Assembly (NCBI GenBank): GCA_016931515.1
Contig: JAFGEQ010000019.1
Span: 286,700-350,699, forward strand
Reading direction: 5' to 3'
DNA length: 64,000 bases
DNA from: a candidate division CSSED10-310 bacterium
Lineage (GTDB): Bacteria; CSSED10-310
Positions 45,421-55,609 of the stretch are shown here, one piece after another (within the stretch, counting starts at the first letter, position 1; each line of letters starts with the position of its first letter). Both the position numbers and the translations under genes were made by a program. The notes beneath the pieces were generated by a model, which saw nothing but the letters and a program-made list of their open reading frames with translations, was not told the origin of the DNA and did not search any database.

Positions 45421-48279
45421 TCACAGCGGATCCACGCAGCTCGCTGTTCCCAGCGCCGTCATAAAGATCTGCTGTGCATCTCCGGCTGTCACCGTGCTGT
45501 TTCCGTTGCAGTCAGCCGAACATTCCTGCTCCGGTGTAGGTGACAGGGTACCAAGAGCGATCTGGAAGGCCATCTGGGCGTCTCCCGCTGTGATGCTGCC
45601 GTCATTGTTGACATCTCCGTCGTTCACACACGGATTCGGTGTCTCGGTGGGCACCGGTGTCGGTTCGGCGGCATTCTCACCCCAGATCTCGACATCATCG
45701 ATGTTCCAGCCGCAGTACACGACGGAGGAGTCCGTTGTACCCATGACCCATCGCAAATAGAGCGTCGGCTGGTTATCGGCGGCATCAGAAATATCGAATA
45801 CCTGTGCAGACCAGGACGTTTCCGTCAGTGAGCTTCCGCTGTGATCCCAGATCGTCGTCCAGGTCGATCCATTGTTGCTCACCCGAAATGACGCATGATC
45901 CCACTGGCTGGATTCCACTCCCAGCCACCGCATGAACCGGACTTCCACATTCTCGAGATCCGTGCAATCGATCGCAGTTGTCGTCAGAAACGTTTCCGCC
46001 ATGTTGTTGGAATAGCTTCCGGACAGATTATATCCGTACACATTGGTTCCCGTATAACCGTTGCTCGGATCACCGCTGCTGCCTGTCGGATGACCCCAGG
46101 CCCATTGACCCTGAACGGTCCAGCCGGGATTCGTGCCCATATCCCAGAAATACGCCTGCTCAGGAAAAACACAGACGGCGGTTGCATGCGCTTCAACTGT
46201 TGCCGGTGATCCTACACAATCCGAATCGTCATACTCCACCGTGATCAGATCACCCCGGGTAACCTGTAAAATACCCGGCGCATTGCCGTAATCGATCGTC
46301 ATAGTTCCATTGAATGTGTCGGAATCTTCCGATTCTTCGAAAACCGTCACCATCTCACCGGACGGTTCGCTGTCGGAGTAAATCAGCAGATCATAGGACT
46401 CAATGGCCGACGGATTCGTGTTCAGATCCGAGTCAATCAAAGTGATCGTCACAATCGCCATGTCGCACAGGTAGGACTGTGCATCCATTGAAACAACGCC
46501 GCATCCTTCAGGCACATTGATGGTGGAAATGGCATCAAGATCATATCCCGGATAATTTCCTGTGGCGGATCCGTCACCATCATCGATGAATTTTAAATAT
46601 CTCACGGAAGTCAACCCTGTTCCGGAAAGATCGAATTCCGTGGTTCCAACCGTATTGCCGATCAGCACCCATGGTCCGAGGAAGTTCCCGGACGAGCCAT
46701 ACACTGCGCACTGCTCATCGCCGTCTCCGGCTGATGCGGCTTCAGTGACCATAAAATCATTGCCCGGCTGGTCGATGATGTCGAAACCGGTGCCCATATC
46801 GTAAACGACGATGCAGCCGCGGCCCAGAGAGCCCGGGACGTTGTCGGCAGGGCCCAGCGCATTGTGCGGCCACATGTAATCGGCCCAACTGGCGGAGTTG
46901 GATTCGTAATAATCATCGATCTGTGTCCATGCCGTCTGGAGAGCATGATGCGTGTAACTTGGAGTCAGAACCACATCGACTGCCGTTGTTGCCTGGTTGG
47001 CTACCGTAATACCAGTGATTGTCTGGGGAGTAAATCCGTTGGCCCAGACCGTGATGGAATAGGTTCCTGCCTGGAGTGGGCGATGATAATCACCGGCAAC
47101 CGGATCGGTGTAGACAACCATCGGGCGTTCATTGACCAGAACTGTCGCTTCGAGTGGATTGCCGGTGGAGTCCGACACGACTCCGCTGATGCCATATCCG
47201 GCCACTTCGATGAAGTACAGGATTCCATTGATGTTCTCATCAAATTCCGATTGGATGTATCCTTCGGAGTAGTGAGGAGTTTCAATAGTAACATCCATGG
47301 ATCCACGGCATCCATAACTCCAATCGTTGGTATCTCCGTTCGTCTGATACCAATCCCACCCCTCGATAACCGTGTAATCATTATCAATAACGTAGGTGTT
47401 ACCCCAGTCGATCAACATCGTTTTGTCTGCGCAGTTTTCACCCGTGAAATTCCATGTGTAGTTGTAATACTCGGCCTCCCCATGGAATGTCAGACTGGTG
47501 CTGAAATTCCGCTGCAGTGAGTATTCACGGAAATGCTGCAGTTCCGGCTCACTGAAAGCATAACTGCCCCCGCCGGTTGCCCACATGTACCCATGATTGC
47601 GGTTCATGTCTACTCCATTGGCGTTGTAACGGGATCCGTTTTCGTGACCGTCCGGATTGACCGACGGCTGGATCCAGATTTCCCGATTGTTCACAAGATC
47701 CGTGACATCAGGATCGGTCCCGTAGTTGGATGTCAGATAATCCATCAGCAACCGCATGATCTCCAAAGACATATATTCATCACCATGGATATTGCCGACC
47801 ATTCTGACTTCCGGTTCATCCGTTTCATCCTCATCCGGATTGTCTGTGATTTCCATCACCCATATCGTACGACTCTGAACCGTTTGTCCGATGTTGTGTA
47901 AACGCACTATATCCGGGTAACTGGACGCGATTGACTGCATCGTGCTGACAACAGAACTGTAACTCGTCCATCGTTCGCCCATGGCTTCCTTCTTGAATGC
48001 GGCACGCCTTGCAGCATCTTCCCACAACACTTCGACTTCGAATCCCATCTCCCTGATTTTGATCAATTGGTTCATTTTTGCCAGAGCCCGGGCCCATGTC
48101 GGCTGAACATCTTCATACGTCAATCGTAACGGTTGGAGCAGGTCGTAGGCGGTATCGCGATCATCATAGAGAATTTTCACAACCATATCGGGATCCGTTG
48201 TTACGGTTCCGGCACAGGCAGCATAGAGCGGCAAGATCATCCAGATCGCTGCAGTAACCAGTGTAAAAAACATCTTCAT
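45421..48279 (-). CDS. Secreted M14 zinc carboxypeptidase with dockerin-like tail
   Basis: ATG at 48279 follows AAAGGA by 8 bases and starts a signal peptide (MKMFFTLVTAAIWMILPLYAACA). The 952-residue protein has an M14 domain: zinc ligands His165 and Glu168 in IHGDEYMSLE, NPDGHENGSR, GVDMNRNHG, SEPELQHF, LTFHGEAEYYNY and catalytic Glu in MDVTIETPHY. A carboxypeptidase regulatory-like domain, a discoidin-like beta region and the jelly-roll module shared with the C25 peptidase (about 730-880) follow, then a linker and a two-loop dockerin-like tail ending in SCVDPL. It removes C-terminal residues from peptides outside the cell. Confidence 0.9.
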   Translation of the reverse strand: MKMFFTLVTAAIWMILPLYAACAGTVTTDPDMVVKILYDDRDTAYDLLQPLRLTYEDVQPTWARALAKMNQLIKIREMGFEVEVLWEDAARRAAFKKEAMGERWTSYSSVVSTMQSIASSYPDIVRLHNIGQTVQSRTIWVMEITDNPDEDETDEPEVRMVGNIHGDEYMSLEIMRLLMDYLTSNYGTDPDVTDLVNNREIWIQPSVNPDGHENGSRYNANGVDMNRNHGYMWATGGGSYAFSEPELQHFREYSLQRNFSTSLTFHGEAEYYNYTWNFTGENCADKTMLIDWGNTYVIDNDYTVIEGWDWYQTNGDTNDWSYGCRGSMDVTIETPHYSEGYIQSEFDENINGILYFIEVAGYGISGVVSDSTGNPLEATVLVNERPMVVYTDPVAGDYHRPLQAGTYSITVWANGFTPQTITGITVANQATTAVDVVLTPSYTHHALQTAWTQIDDYYESNSASWADYMWPHNALGPADNVPGSLGRGCIVVYDMGTGFDIIDQPGNDFMVTEAASAGDGDEQCAVYGSSGNFLGPWVLIGNTVGTTEFDLSGTGLTSVRYLKFIDDGDGSATGNYPGYDLDAISTINVPEGCGVVSMDAQSYLCDMAIVTITLIDSDLNTNPSAIESYDLLIYSDSEPSGEMVTVFEESEDSDTFNGTMTIDYGNAPGILQVTRGDLITVEYDDSDCVGSPATVEAHATAVCVFPEQAYFWDMGTNPGWTVQGQWAWGHPTGSSGDPSNGYTGTNVYGYNLSGSYSNNMAETFLTTTAIDCTDLENVEVRFMRWLGVESSQWDHASFRVSNNGSTWTTIWDHSGSSLTETSWSAQVFDISDAADNQPTLYLRWVMGTTDSSVVYCGWNIDDVEIWGENAAEPTPVPTETPNPCVNDGDVNNDGSITAGDAQMAFQIALGTLSPTPEQECSADCNGNSTVTAGDAQQIFMTALGTASCVDPL
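45424..45630 (-). other. Dockerin-like module (copy 3)
   Basis: GDVNNDGSITAGDAQ and ADCNGNSTVTAGDAQ form two F-hand loops with the same four-cysteine layout as the other copies. Confidence 0.77.
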
Positions 48280-48641
48280 TCTATATATCCTTTCATTAAA
48301 ACCAAGCAATTACGAGGTGTGCCCCAGCGCAAACTACTGACCACGCAAATATAGCAAATATCGGGCCAGAGACTCATTTGACCGTGCGTTGAATACGTCA
48401 TTCGGATCGTGTCCGGCACTGAATCAATAACTGATCAAGATCTTCGCGAGCGACGAACTTCCCTTGACTCGATTCGATTGCATATTCTACCATACAAAAG
48501 GGTTGCGGCGATTGGCTGACTCTACCTTCAGCGTCAGATTGCCATTAAAATCCGGATTGGATGTATGGGAAATCGTTTAAGAATCGTTCTTCGGACGAAC
48601 ACTGTGACCGATCCGGCTCAGACGTTATATACGGACAGACA
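48280..48641. promoter_or_regulatory. Divergent region upstream of the RND operon and the M14 gene
   Basis: About 360 bases without a supported gene. A possible plus-strand promoter is TTGACT at 48464-48469 and TACCAT at 48488-48493 (18-base spacer), about 150 bases before the efflux genes. Confidence 0.3.
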
Positions 48642-49856
48642 ATGAAAAAACGTGTAATAATCGGTGTTATTTCGGTCTTAGTTTTGATAACAGGATTTCG
48701 GATCTGCTCCTGGATATCACCGGGCAGGAAAAACGACTCCGGCAGAGGATCCCGGGCGGTGGCTGTCCGGGCTGTTCCGATCGATCGGCGCACTATCATT
48801 GACAGTAGCGAGTTTACCGGTACTCTCCTTCCAAATTCACAATTTACGGTCGCTCCGAAAGTTCCCGGAAAACTTGAGAAATTACTTGTTAACATTGGTG
48901 ATCCCGTAAGGAACGGGAGCCTGATCGCGATCCTGGACAGTGAAGAGTATGAGCAGCAGCTTGTGCAGGCCGGAGCGGATCTGGATGTCAGCCGGGCGAA
49001 CCTCATTGATGCACGGAATACCCGCGATACGGCATCGAGGGAATATGACAGAATAAAATCTCTGAGAGAACAGCAGATTGCCTCCGCTGCCGAACTCGAT
49101 CAGGCGGAATCCGTCTATCTGGCAGCCCAGGCCAAGTATGACGTTGCACAGGTTCAGATCAAACACAAGGAGGCTGCGCTGAGAGCAGCTGAAGTGCGCT
49201 TGTCTTATACCCGGATTCAGGCTGCCTGGGAGGATGGGTTGACACCCCGTACCATTGCGGAACGGTTTGTGGATGAGGGAACCATGCTCCGTGCAAATGA
49301 TCCGATCGTATCGATTGTCGACCTGCAGAAAGTGTTGGCTGTCATCAATGTTGTGGAAAAAGATTTTCCGAAGATCAGGATCGGACAGATCGCCGAGATT
49401 ACAACGGATGCTCATCCAGGTAAAATTTTCGAGGGGCATATCGTCCGACGAGCGCCCGTGCTTGATGAGGCAACTCGCAAGGCAAGAGTTGAAATCGAAA
49501 TTCCCAATAACGAAAGTCTGCTGACAGCAGGTATGTTTGTCAGAGCGGAACTGCAATTTGACCGGCATGAAGATGCTGTTGTTGTTCCACAGTCCGCTGT
49601 CGTTAATCGGGATGGTCACCGGGGAGTATTTATTGCTGATCCGGACAAATCCCGCGCAACGTTTGCTCCGGTGGAGACAGGTATCAGCCGGGATGATCTC
49701 GTGGAAATTCTTTCACCGGACCTGTCCGGCCTCGTCATCACGCTGGGTCAGCATCTGCTGGAGGATGGCGCTTCGATTCTGCTGACATCGGAAGAAACAT
49801 CCCGACCCTCTTCCGATCCCTCCATTGCTGCAGAAACATCAGATGCTCTGAAATAG
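48642..49856 (+). CDS. RND efflux periplasmic adaptor (membrane fusion protein)
   Basis: The frame extends upstream to 48561, but the sequence before 48642 does not resemble a signal; MKKRVIIGVISVLVLITGF is a typical N-terminal anchor. The 404-residue protein has a barrel-sandwich/lipoyl half (VPGKLEKLLVNIGDPV), a coiled-coil hairpin (about 100-180), the second lipoyl half, and beta-barrel domains (VEKDFPKIRIGQIAEI). It links the inner-membrane pump to the outer-membrane channel. It is first in a three-gene operon. Confidence 0.9.
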   Translation: MKKRVIIGVISVLVLITGFRICSWISPGRKNDSGRGSRAVAVRAVPIDRRTIIDSSEFTGTLLPNSQFTVAPKVPGKLEKLLVNIGDPVRNGSLIAILDSEEYEQQLVQAGADLDVSRANLIDARNTRDTASREYDRIKSLREQQIASAAELDQAESVYLAAQAKYDVAQVQIKHKEAALRAAEVRLSYTRIQAAWEDGLTPRTIAERFVDEGTMLRANDPIVSIVDLQKVLAVINVVEKDFPKIRIGQIAEITTDAHPGKIFEGHIVRRAPVLDEATRKARVEIEIPNNESLLTAGMFVRAELQFDRHEDAVVVPQSAVVNRDGHRGVFIADPDKSRATFAPVETGISRDDLVEILSPDLSGLVITLGQHLLEDGASILLTSEETSRPSSDPSIAAETSDALK

Positions 49857-49868
49857 GAAACCCATGGA

Positions 49869-52800
49869 ATGAAGATCGCTCGCTTTGCTGTACACAGACC
49901 GGTATTTGTGACCATGGTGACACTGATGGTGGCTCTGTTGGGTGCCATTTCACTGTCACGGCTTCCTGTCGATTTATTGCCCGATATCTCTTTTCCAACA
50001 CTCAGCATCAGAACGACTTATCAGAATGCCAGCCCCGAGGAAATTGAGGAACTGATTACAAGACCTGTAGAACAGGCATTGAGTGCTGTTCCAGGAGTCA
50101 TCGAAGTCGGCTCGGATTCATCCGAGGGAAGCAGCGACGTGACGGTGACCTTTTCCTGGGGAACTGACCTGGATACAGCTGCAAATGATGTGCGTGACAG
50201 ACTCGACCGGATCATCAGCGTGTTGCCGGAGGATGCCGAACGGCCAATTCTGAGAAAATTCGATCCGGCGAATTTTCCGATTCTGATTCTGGGAGCGTCC
50301 AGCAATCTTGATCCAATCCAGATGAGACGCATCATCGAGGATGAGGTCGGCTATCGAATAGAGCGAGTGCCCGGTGTCGCGGCAATGGATATTCGTGGCG
50401 GTCTTGCACGTGAAATTCATGTGGATCTTAAACCGGATAGTCTGAAAGCGCTGGGTATCCCCCTGAACAGTGTTATTTCAAAAATCAAAACGGCGAACAT
50501 CACGTTACCTGCAGGAATCGTGGAATCCGGCAATTATGAAATTACACTGAGAACTCCCGGTGAATATACGAGTCTCGATCAACTCAATCTGACAACGATC
50601 GCCGTTCGCAACGGAGTTACGATCCTTCTGAATGATGTTGCCGATGTTTCCGACAGTTGGGAGAAAGAGCGGCGTCTGGTCAGGGTCAACGGTCAACCGG
50701 GATTGAGGGTGACTGTCAACAAACAATCGGGCACGAATACCGTTGATGTTGCTCAGCGGGTGCTGGAGGAAATCGAGGCAATAAACAACGATATCCCGCA
50801 ACTGCATCTTGTTCCCATAATTGATACGTCGGAATATATTGAACGATCGATAACCAATGCAGGAACCTCAGCCGTATTCGGCGGCATCTTCGCCGTGATC
50901 GTTCTGATGATTTTTTTGCGCAGTATCAGGAGCACTGCGATCATCGCCGTCGCGATCCCGATTTCGATCATCGCGACATTTACAATGATGTATTTTTCCG
51001 GATTTACGCTCAACCTTATGACCCTCGGCGGACTCGCGCTGGGAGTCGGCATGCTTGTCGACAGCGCTATTGTTGTACTGGAGAATATTTTTCGCATCCG
51101 AGAGTCGGACTATGACGCCATGGGTGCCGCAATTCTGGGGTCAGAAGAGGTCACATCGGCTATTATCGCCAGCAACCTGACAACGATCGTTATCTTTCTG
51201 CCGATGATTTTTGTCAGGGGTATGGCAGGCATCATGTTCAGGCAACTGGCGTATGTCGTGAGTTTCGCTCTGCTGTGTTCGCTGACCGTTGCACTGACAC
51301 TGATTCCCATGCTCGCATCGCGATTTCTTAGAGTCAATGTGAAATTATCGGGTTCTCACCGGCGTTCGGACCTCTCTGTTCTGCATACATCACTCGAGAG
51401 TGCGTATAAAAAGTTACTGGATAAGGCACTTCACCACAGAGTCACAGTGGCCATCGCCGTGGTCGCAATACTTCTCGGCAGTCTTCTGCTGATTCCTCTC
51501 ATCGGCACCGAATTGATGCCGCAGAGTGATGAGGGGGAGGTTCGGGTCAGTGTCGAGATGGAAGTAGGGACCAGGCTTGCTCTCGTAGACGACGCAATGA
51601 GAGCGATCGAAAAAATTGTGGTGCAGGAAGTCCCGGAGATTAAAAATTTCGTAACAACGGTTGGCGGGGGCATGGGAGGTTATTCCGGATCGGTGAATGA
51701 AGGGGAGATCCGGGTTGCCCTGGTATCTCAGGCTGAACGGACCCGGTCCAGTGAAGATGTTGCCTCGGTGTTGCGGCGCAAACTCAGCGCGATCCCGGGT
51801 GCAACGATCAGAATCCGGGCCGGTCAGGGATTGTTTCTTCTGCGTCGAATGGCTGGAAATACCGAGCGGGTTGAAGTCGAGATACGCGGATATGATATTG
51901 ACACGTCGCATGTTCTCTCAGAAAAAGTCATGCAGCTTGTCTCCGGAATACGCGGTGTAACGGACGCTCGAATCAGCCGAGCCACAGGCGCTCAGGAAAG
52001 AATTGTCACCGTTGACAGGGCAAAAGCGGAAGCGATGAAAGTGTCGGTTCAGGATATAGCGGAATTACTGCAGACAGTCATGTCGGGAACCCGGGCGGGT
52101 TATTATCGTGAAAACGGTGACGAATTCTCCATTCGTGTGAAACTGAAAGATGCTGAACAGCAGACACTTAACGAAATTCTGGATCTGACTCTCGTAAATG
52201 GTGACGGCCGGCCGGTTGTGCTTCGGAATTTTATTTCCCTGCGTTCGAAAATGGGAATGATCGATATCGAACGGAAAAATCAGGAAAGGATCGTTTCCGT
52301 TCAGGCAAACATTGCACAACGGGATCTGGGATCGATCCAGGACGAGATCCGGGAGAAACTGCGGTTGATGCCTGTACCCCGGGGATTCAGTATCAGTCTG
52401 GGTGGTGATTTCGATGAACAGCAGAAAACATTCAGGGAACTCGGATTCGGTCTCGTATTGTCGTTGCTGCTGGTATACATGGTGATGGCGTGTCTGTATG
52501 AATCCTTTCGGGATCCGTTCATTGTCATGTTTTCCGTGCCGTTCGCCATTATAGGTGTCATCCTGATTCTGCTGATCACAGGTACGACATTCAATATGCA
52601 GTCGTTTATCGGCTGTATCATGCTGGGAGGAATCGTAGTAAACAATGCCATTCTGCTTGTCGACTATACGAACCTCTTGAGGAGACAATACGGATTACCC
52701 CTGGAAGAAGCGATTAAGGAAGCCGGCAGGCGGCGATTGAGACCGATCATGATGACAACCATGACCACAATTTCCGGATTGATTCCGCTGGCACTTGGAC

Positions 52801-52994
52801 TGGGTGAAGGTGGAGAAACCCAGGCACCTCTTGCGATTACGGTTATTGGAGGGTTGCTCAGCGCAGGATTGATCACGCTGGTATTTATACCCATTGTCTA
52901 TTCATTATTTGAGCGAAATGGCCGGAGTGGGAAGATAACGTCCGATATCTCCGCTACCAATGGTGCGAAACCTGGGATGGAGGAGACGAAGTGA
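49869..52994 (+). CDS. RND efflux pump, HAE1/AcrB family inner-membrane transporter
   Basis: The 1041-residue transporter has the RND layout: an N-terminal helix, a large periplasmic domain, TM2-6 (about 330-470), a second periplasmic domain and TM8-12 from about 855. Typical motifs are visible: RPVFVTMVTLMVALLGAISLSR, the TM4 region LGGLALGVGMLVDSAIVVLEN carrying the proton-relay aspartates, and GGIVVNNAILLVDY in TM10. It exports drugs or hydrophobic compounds by proton antiport. Its stop overlaps the start of the TolC-like gene by four bases (GTGA). Confidence 0.92.
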   Translation: MKIARFAVHRPVFVTMVTLMVALLGAISLSRLPVDLLPDISFPTLSIRTTYQNASPEEIEELITRPVEQALSAVPGVIEVGSDSSEGSSDVTVTFSWGTDLDTAANDVRDRLDRIISVLPEDAERPILRKFDPANFPILILGASSNLDPIQMRRIIEDEVGYRIERVPGVAAMDIRGGLAREIHVDLKPDSLKALGIPLNSVISKIKTANITLPAGIVESGNYEITLRTPGEYTSLDQLNLTTIAVRNGVTILLNDVADVSDSWEKERRLVRVNGQPGLRVTVNKQSGTNTVDVAQRVLEEIEAINNDIPQLHLVPIIDTSEYIERSITNAGTSAVFGGIFAVIVLMIFLRSIRSTAIIAVAIPISIIATFTMMYFSGFTLNLMTLGGLALGVGMLVDSAIVVLENIFRIRESDYDAMGAAILGSEEVTSAIIASNLTTIVIFLPMIFVRGMAGIMFRQLAYVVSFALLCSLTVALTLIPMLASRFLRVNVKLSGSHRRSDLSVLHTSLESAYKKLLDKALHHRVTVAIAVVAILLGSLLLIPLIGTELMPQSDEGEVRVSVEMEVGTRLALVDDAMRAIEKIVVQEVPEIKNFVTTVGGGMGGYSGSVNEGEIRVALVSQAERTRSSEDVASVLRRKLSAIPGATIRIRAGQGLFLLRRMAGNTERVEVEIRGYDIDTSHVLSEKVMQLVSGIRGVTDARISRATGAQERIVTVDRAKAEAMKVSVQDIAELLQTVMSGTRAGYYRENGDEFSIRVKLKDAEQQTLNEILDLTLVNGDGRPVVLRNFISLRSKMGMIDIERKNQERIVSVQANIAQRDLGSIQDEIREKLRLMPVPRGFSISLGGDFDEQQKTFRELGFGLVLSLLLVYMVMACLYESFRDPFIVMFSVPFAIIGVILILLITGTTFNMQSFIGCIMLGGIVVNNAILLVDYTNLLRRQYGLPLEEAIKEAGRRRLRPIMMTTMTTISGLIPLALGLGEGGETQAPLAITVIGGLLSAGLITLVFIPIVYSLFERNGRSGKITSDISATNGAKPGMEETK

Positions 52995-54607
52995 GTGTCA
53001 TGTTTGTGAGACGTTTCAGGTTGGTTTCGTCCATTGTTGCGGTTCATTTTTTATGGCTCGGCTGTTCACACCCTCACGGAGTCTGGAAACCGGATGTGAT
53101 GTGTAATGAAGTCTATAACGCTCATCTCCTGGATTTTCCACTGGAATCCGGGGCACCGGTTCCTGTTCCGGATCAGAACGGAAGCGAAATGGATGCAACC
53201 GGTACAGGATTGCCCGAATCCCTGACAATCACAGTCGATGATGCCGTAATTCTGGCACTACGGAATAACCGGGCCCTGATAACCGAGAAACTCAATCCTC
53301 AAATCCGTGATACCTATGTCAGCCAGGAAAAATCCGCTTTCGATCCGGGTATGGAAGGACAGATATCGATAGCAGAGGACAGGGAGATCGATGGCGACGT
53401 CGAATCGCGCACCAAATCGACACTGGGAAAAATTCTGGTGAGTGAAGCCCTTCCTCTGGGAACATCCTTCGAGATGGGCATGACAGTCAACAGGACTCGT
53501 GATGCTTCCCCGGAATACACAACGGAAACGACCTTGACTGCCACGCAGTCGCTGCTTCAGGGCTTCGGTTATAATGTTAACCGGGTGATGATCCGGCAGG
53601 CGGAAATTGATTCGGCGATATCTGAGTTTGAATTACGGGGATTCGCTGAATCTCTCATCAGTGAAGTGGAAGACATTTACTGGGACTATGTTCTCGCTCA
53701 AAACCAGGTTCGGATTGTTGAGGAGTCCCTGAATCTGGTACAGCAGGAAATGGATGAGACCAAACAGCGGATTCTCGTTGGGACTCTGGCTGAAACCGAG
53801 CTTGTTGCCGTGGAAGCGGAACACGCTCTGCAACTTGAAGCACTGATCAACGCCTGCAGTAATGTGGATATCCTTCGCGTAAAACTGCTCCGTCTGATTC
53901 ATCCGGAGTTGATGATCCACACCGGAAGCACGATTACAGCTCTGAGTGAGCCGACTGTTCCTCCGTCACCGCTCGAACCGCTTGAAAACCACCTCGAGCT
54001 GGCGTTCCGGTTACGCCCTGACTTGAATCAGGCGATGCTGCAGCGGCAAAAAGGAGATATCGAACTGATAAAGACGAGAAATGGACTCCTGCCCAAATTG
54101 GATCTTTTCATCCAGTTGGGCAGAACCGGTTATGCGGATTCTTTCCACGATTCCATCCAAACCGGACCGGATCGAACCGATTCCGTCGAAGTGGGACTGA
54201 CATTCGATGCATCGCTGCTTAACAGGTCTGCACGATCACGACAACACCGGGCTCTCCTGACTCAACAGCAACTGCGAATCTCTTTAATAAACATGAAGGA
54301 TCTGGTTAGACAGGATGTAGAATTGGCATACATCGACGTCAAACGGACTCGACAGCAGGTTGATGCTACAGCCGGTACGAGCCGTCTCCAAAAAGAAAAA
54401 CTCCGGGTTGAAACAGCCAAGTTTCATGCCGGCAAGACAACTGCTTATTTTGTTGCTCAGGCGCACCGCGATCTGCTTGGCAGCGAAGTGGAGGAAGTCA
54501 GAGCAATCGTTAATTATCTGAAAGCATGTAACCATCTCTATCTGATGGAAGGTTCGCTGCTGGAACGACGCGGTATCGCCGTCGGCCATATCTCGTCAGA
54601 CAACTGA
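52991..54607 (+). CDS. TolC-family outer-membrane efflux lipoprotein
   Basis: The 538-residue protein starts at GTG 52991, overlapping the pump gene; ATG at 53000 is the alternative. The signal ends in the lipobox-like LWLGCSHP, so it is probably a lipoprotein. The remainder is a long alternating helix/strand pattern with two outer-membrane-efflux repeats (ESLTITVDDAVILALRNNRAL and PLENHLELAFRLRPDLNQAML). As a trimer it forms the exit duct for the pump and adaptor. Confidence 0.88.
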   Translation: MSVMFVRRFRLVSSIVAVHFLWLGCSHPHGVWKPDVMCNEVYNAHLLDFPLESGAPVPVPDQNGSEMDATGTGLPESLTITVDDAVILALRNNRALITEKLNPQIRDTYVSQEKSAFDPGMEGQISIAEDREIDGDVESRTKSTLGKILVSEALPLGTSFEMGMTVNRTRDASPEYTTETTLTATQSLLQGFGYNVNRVMIRQAEIDSAISEFELRGFAESLISEVEDIYWDYVLAQNQVRIVEESLNLVQQEMDETKQRILVGTLAETELVAVEAEHALQLEALINACSNVDILRVKLLRLIHPELMIHTGSTITALSEPTVPPSPLEPLENHLELAFRLRPDLNQAMLQRQKGDIELIKTRNGLLPKLDLFIQLGRTGYADSFHDSIQTGPDRTDSVEVGLTFDASLLNRSARSRQHRALLTQQQLRISLINMKDLVRQDVELAYIDVKRTRQQVDATAGTSRLQKEKLRVETAKFHAGKTTAYFVAQAHRDLLGSEVEEVRAIVNYLKACNHLYLMEGSLLERRGIAVGHISSDN

Positions 54608-54850
54608 GAGATTAGACGGATCCCCTGATTGTCAAATCGAGTCACCTGTAAAATAGTGTTTACGGATACTGTTACCCATCAGAATCACGGGTAACAATCC
54701 GCCGGGATTTTTCAATAGAATATCTGTACAGGTGGTGTGTATCACTGCATCTCAAATAGCAGCCGTTTTCGAATCGGGTGGATACACGTTCCGTCACTGA
54801 TTTCTGTCAAAAAGATTCGTACTCATGATGCTTTGCAGGCGGTGAAAGAC
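54608..54850. other. Intergenic region after the RND operon, with an inverted repeat
   Basis: TGTTACCC (54670-54677) pairs with GGGTAACA (54689-54696), 8 base pairs with an 11-base loop. The stem lies 60 bases past the operon's stop without an immediate T-run, so it may be a weak terminator or an operator. No gene was seen. Confidence 0.35.
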
Positions 54851-54879
54851 TTGACAAGAAAAACGGATCTGTTTAGTGT
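54851..54879 (+). promoter_or_regulatory. Sigma-70-type promoter
   Basis: A consensus TTGACA (54851-54856) is followed after exactly 17 bases by TAGTGT (54874-54879), about 50 bases before the gene at 54933. Confidence 0.65.
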
Positions 54880-54932
54880 AAACCCGCACGTTTGAAACAA
54901 GTCATTCAATGTTTTACAGAGGAGGTATCACT

Positions 54933-55550
54933 ATGAACACACTGAGATTTTCAGCCATATTTCTGGCATTGGTTGGATTGCTTTTGATAGCAGGCAACCC
55001 CGTATCGGCAGATAATGTAACGGATCTTATGAAATCCGCCGAGCAGAATTATTCGGCAGGCAAATATTCAAAAGCACTGGAGGATCTGGATTGGGTCAGG
55101 ACAGAAATCGCGAATCTTCAGCTTCAGGAGATGAAGAAATTCCTGCCGGAGGAAATTGACGGCATGAAGGGGGAGGACAGTGAAGGGGGCGCTATCTTCG
55201 GTATGCATTCAGTCAGCAAATATTACCCAAGTGAAGATGGCGAAAAATCAGTAAAAATAACAATTGCATCCGGCAAGTCGAGCCAGGGTGGAGCTGGTCT
55301 CGGAGCAATCATGGGGATGGCAGCGGCATTCGGAGCGATGGATGCGTCGAAGCAGTCAAAAATGGTTGTCGAGCAGGGATACAAAGGGAACTTCGCCCTC
55401 GACCCGGAAACAAAAGAAGGGACCCTGATCATTAACCTGAACGGTGGAGCTATGGTCAATGTCGAAACCGCAGGATTCGGTGATGAGAGCATGGCGAAAA
55501 AAGCGCTCTCAAAACTGGATCTGGCTAAAATCGACGAATCCTTGAAATAA
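54933..55550 (+). CDS. Exported small protein, function unknown
   Basis: ATG at 54933 has AGGAGG 8 bases upstream; an in-frame ATG at 54909 has none. The 205-residue product has a signal peptide (IFLALVGLLLIAGNPVSA). A TPR-like helix pair comes first (AEQNYSAGKYSKALEDLDWV). Then follow a beta-rich region and a Gly/Ala/Met-rich stretch (GGAGLGAIMGMAAAFGAMDA) that could insert in or line a membrane. Its own promoter and terminator make it a single-gene unit. No family was recognised. Confidence 0.7.
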   Translation: MNTLRFSAIFLALVGLLLIAGNPVSADNVTDLMKSAEQNYSAGKYSKALEDLDWVRTEIANLQLQEMKKFLPEEIDGMKGEDSEGGAIFGMHSVSKYYPSEDGEKSVKITIASGKSSQGGAGLGAIMGMAAAFGAMDASKQSKMVVEQGYKGNFALDPETKEGTLIINLNGGAMVNVETAGFGDESMAKKALSKLDLAKIDESLK

Positions 55551-55575
55551 TTCGTTTTTCAGTAAAATCAGTTTT

Positions 55576-55609
55576 AAAAAAGCAGTTCACTGACGAACTG
55601 CTTTTTTTT
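55576..55609 (+). terminator. Intrinsic terminator
   Basis: AGCAGTTC pairs with GAACTGCT around ACTGAC; A/T pairs extend the stem and a run of eight T follows. Confidence 0.93.
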
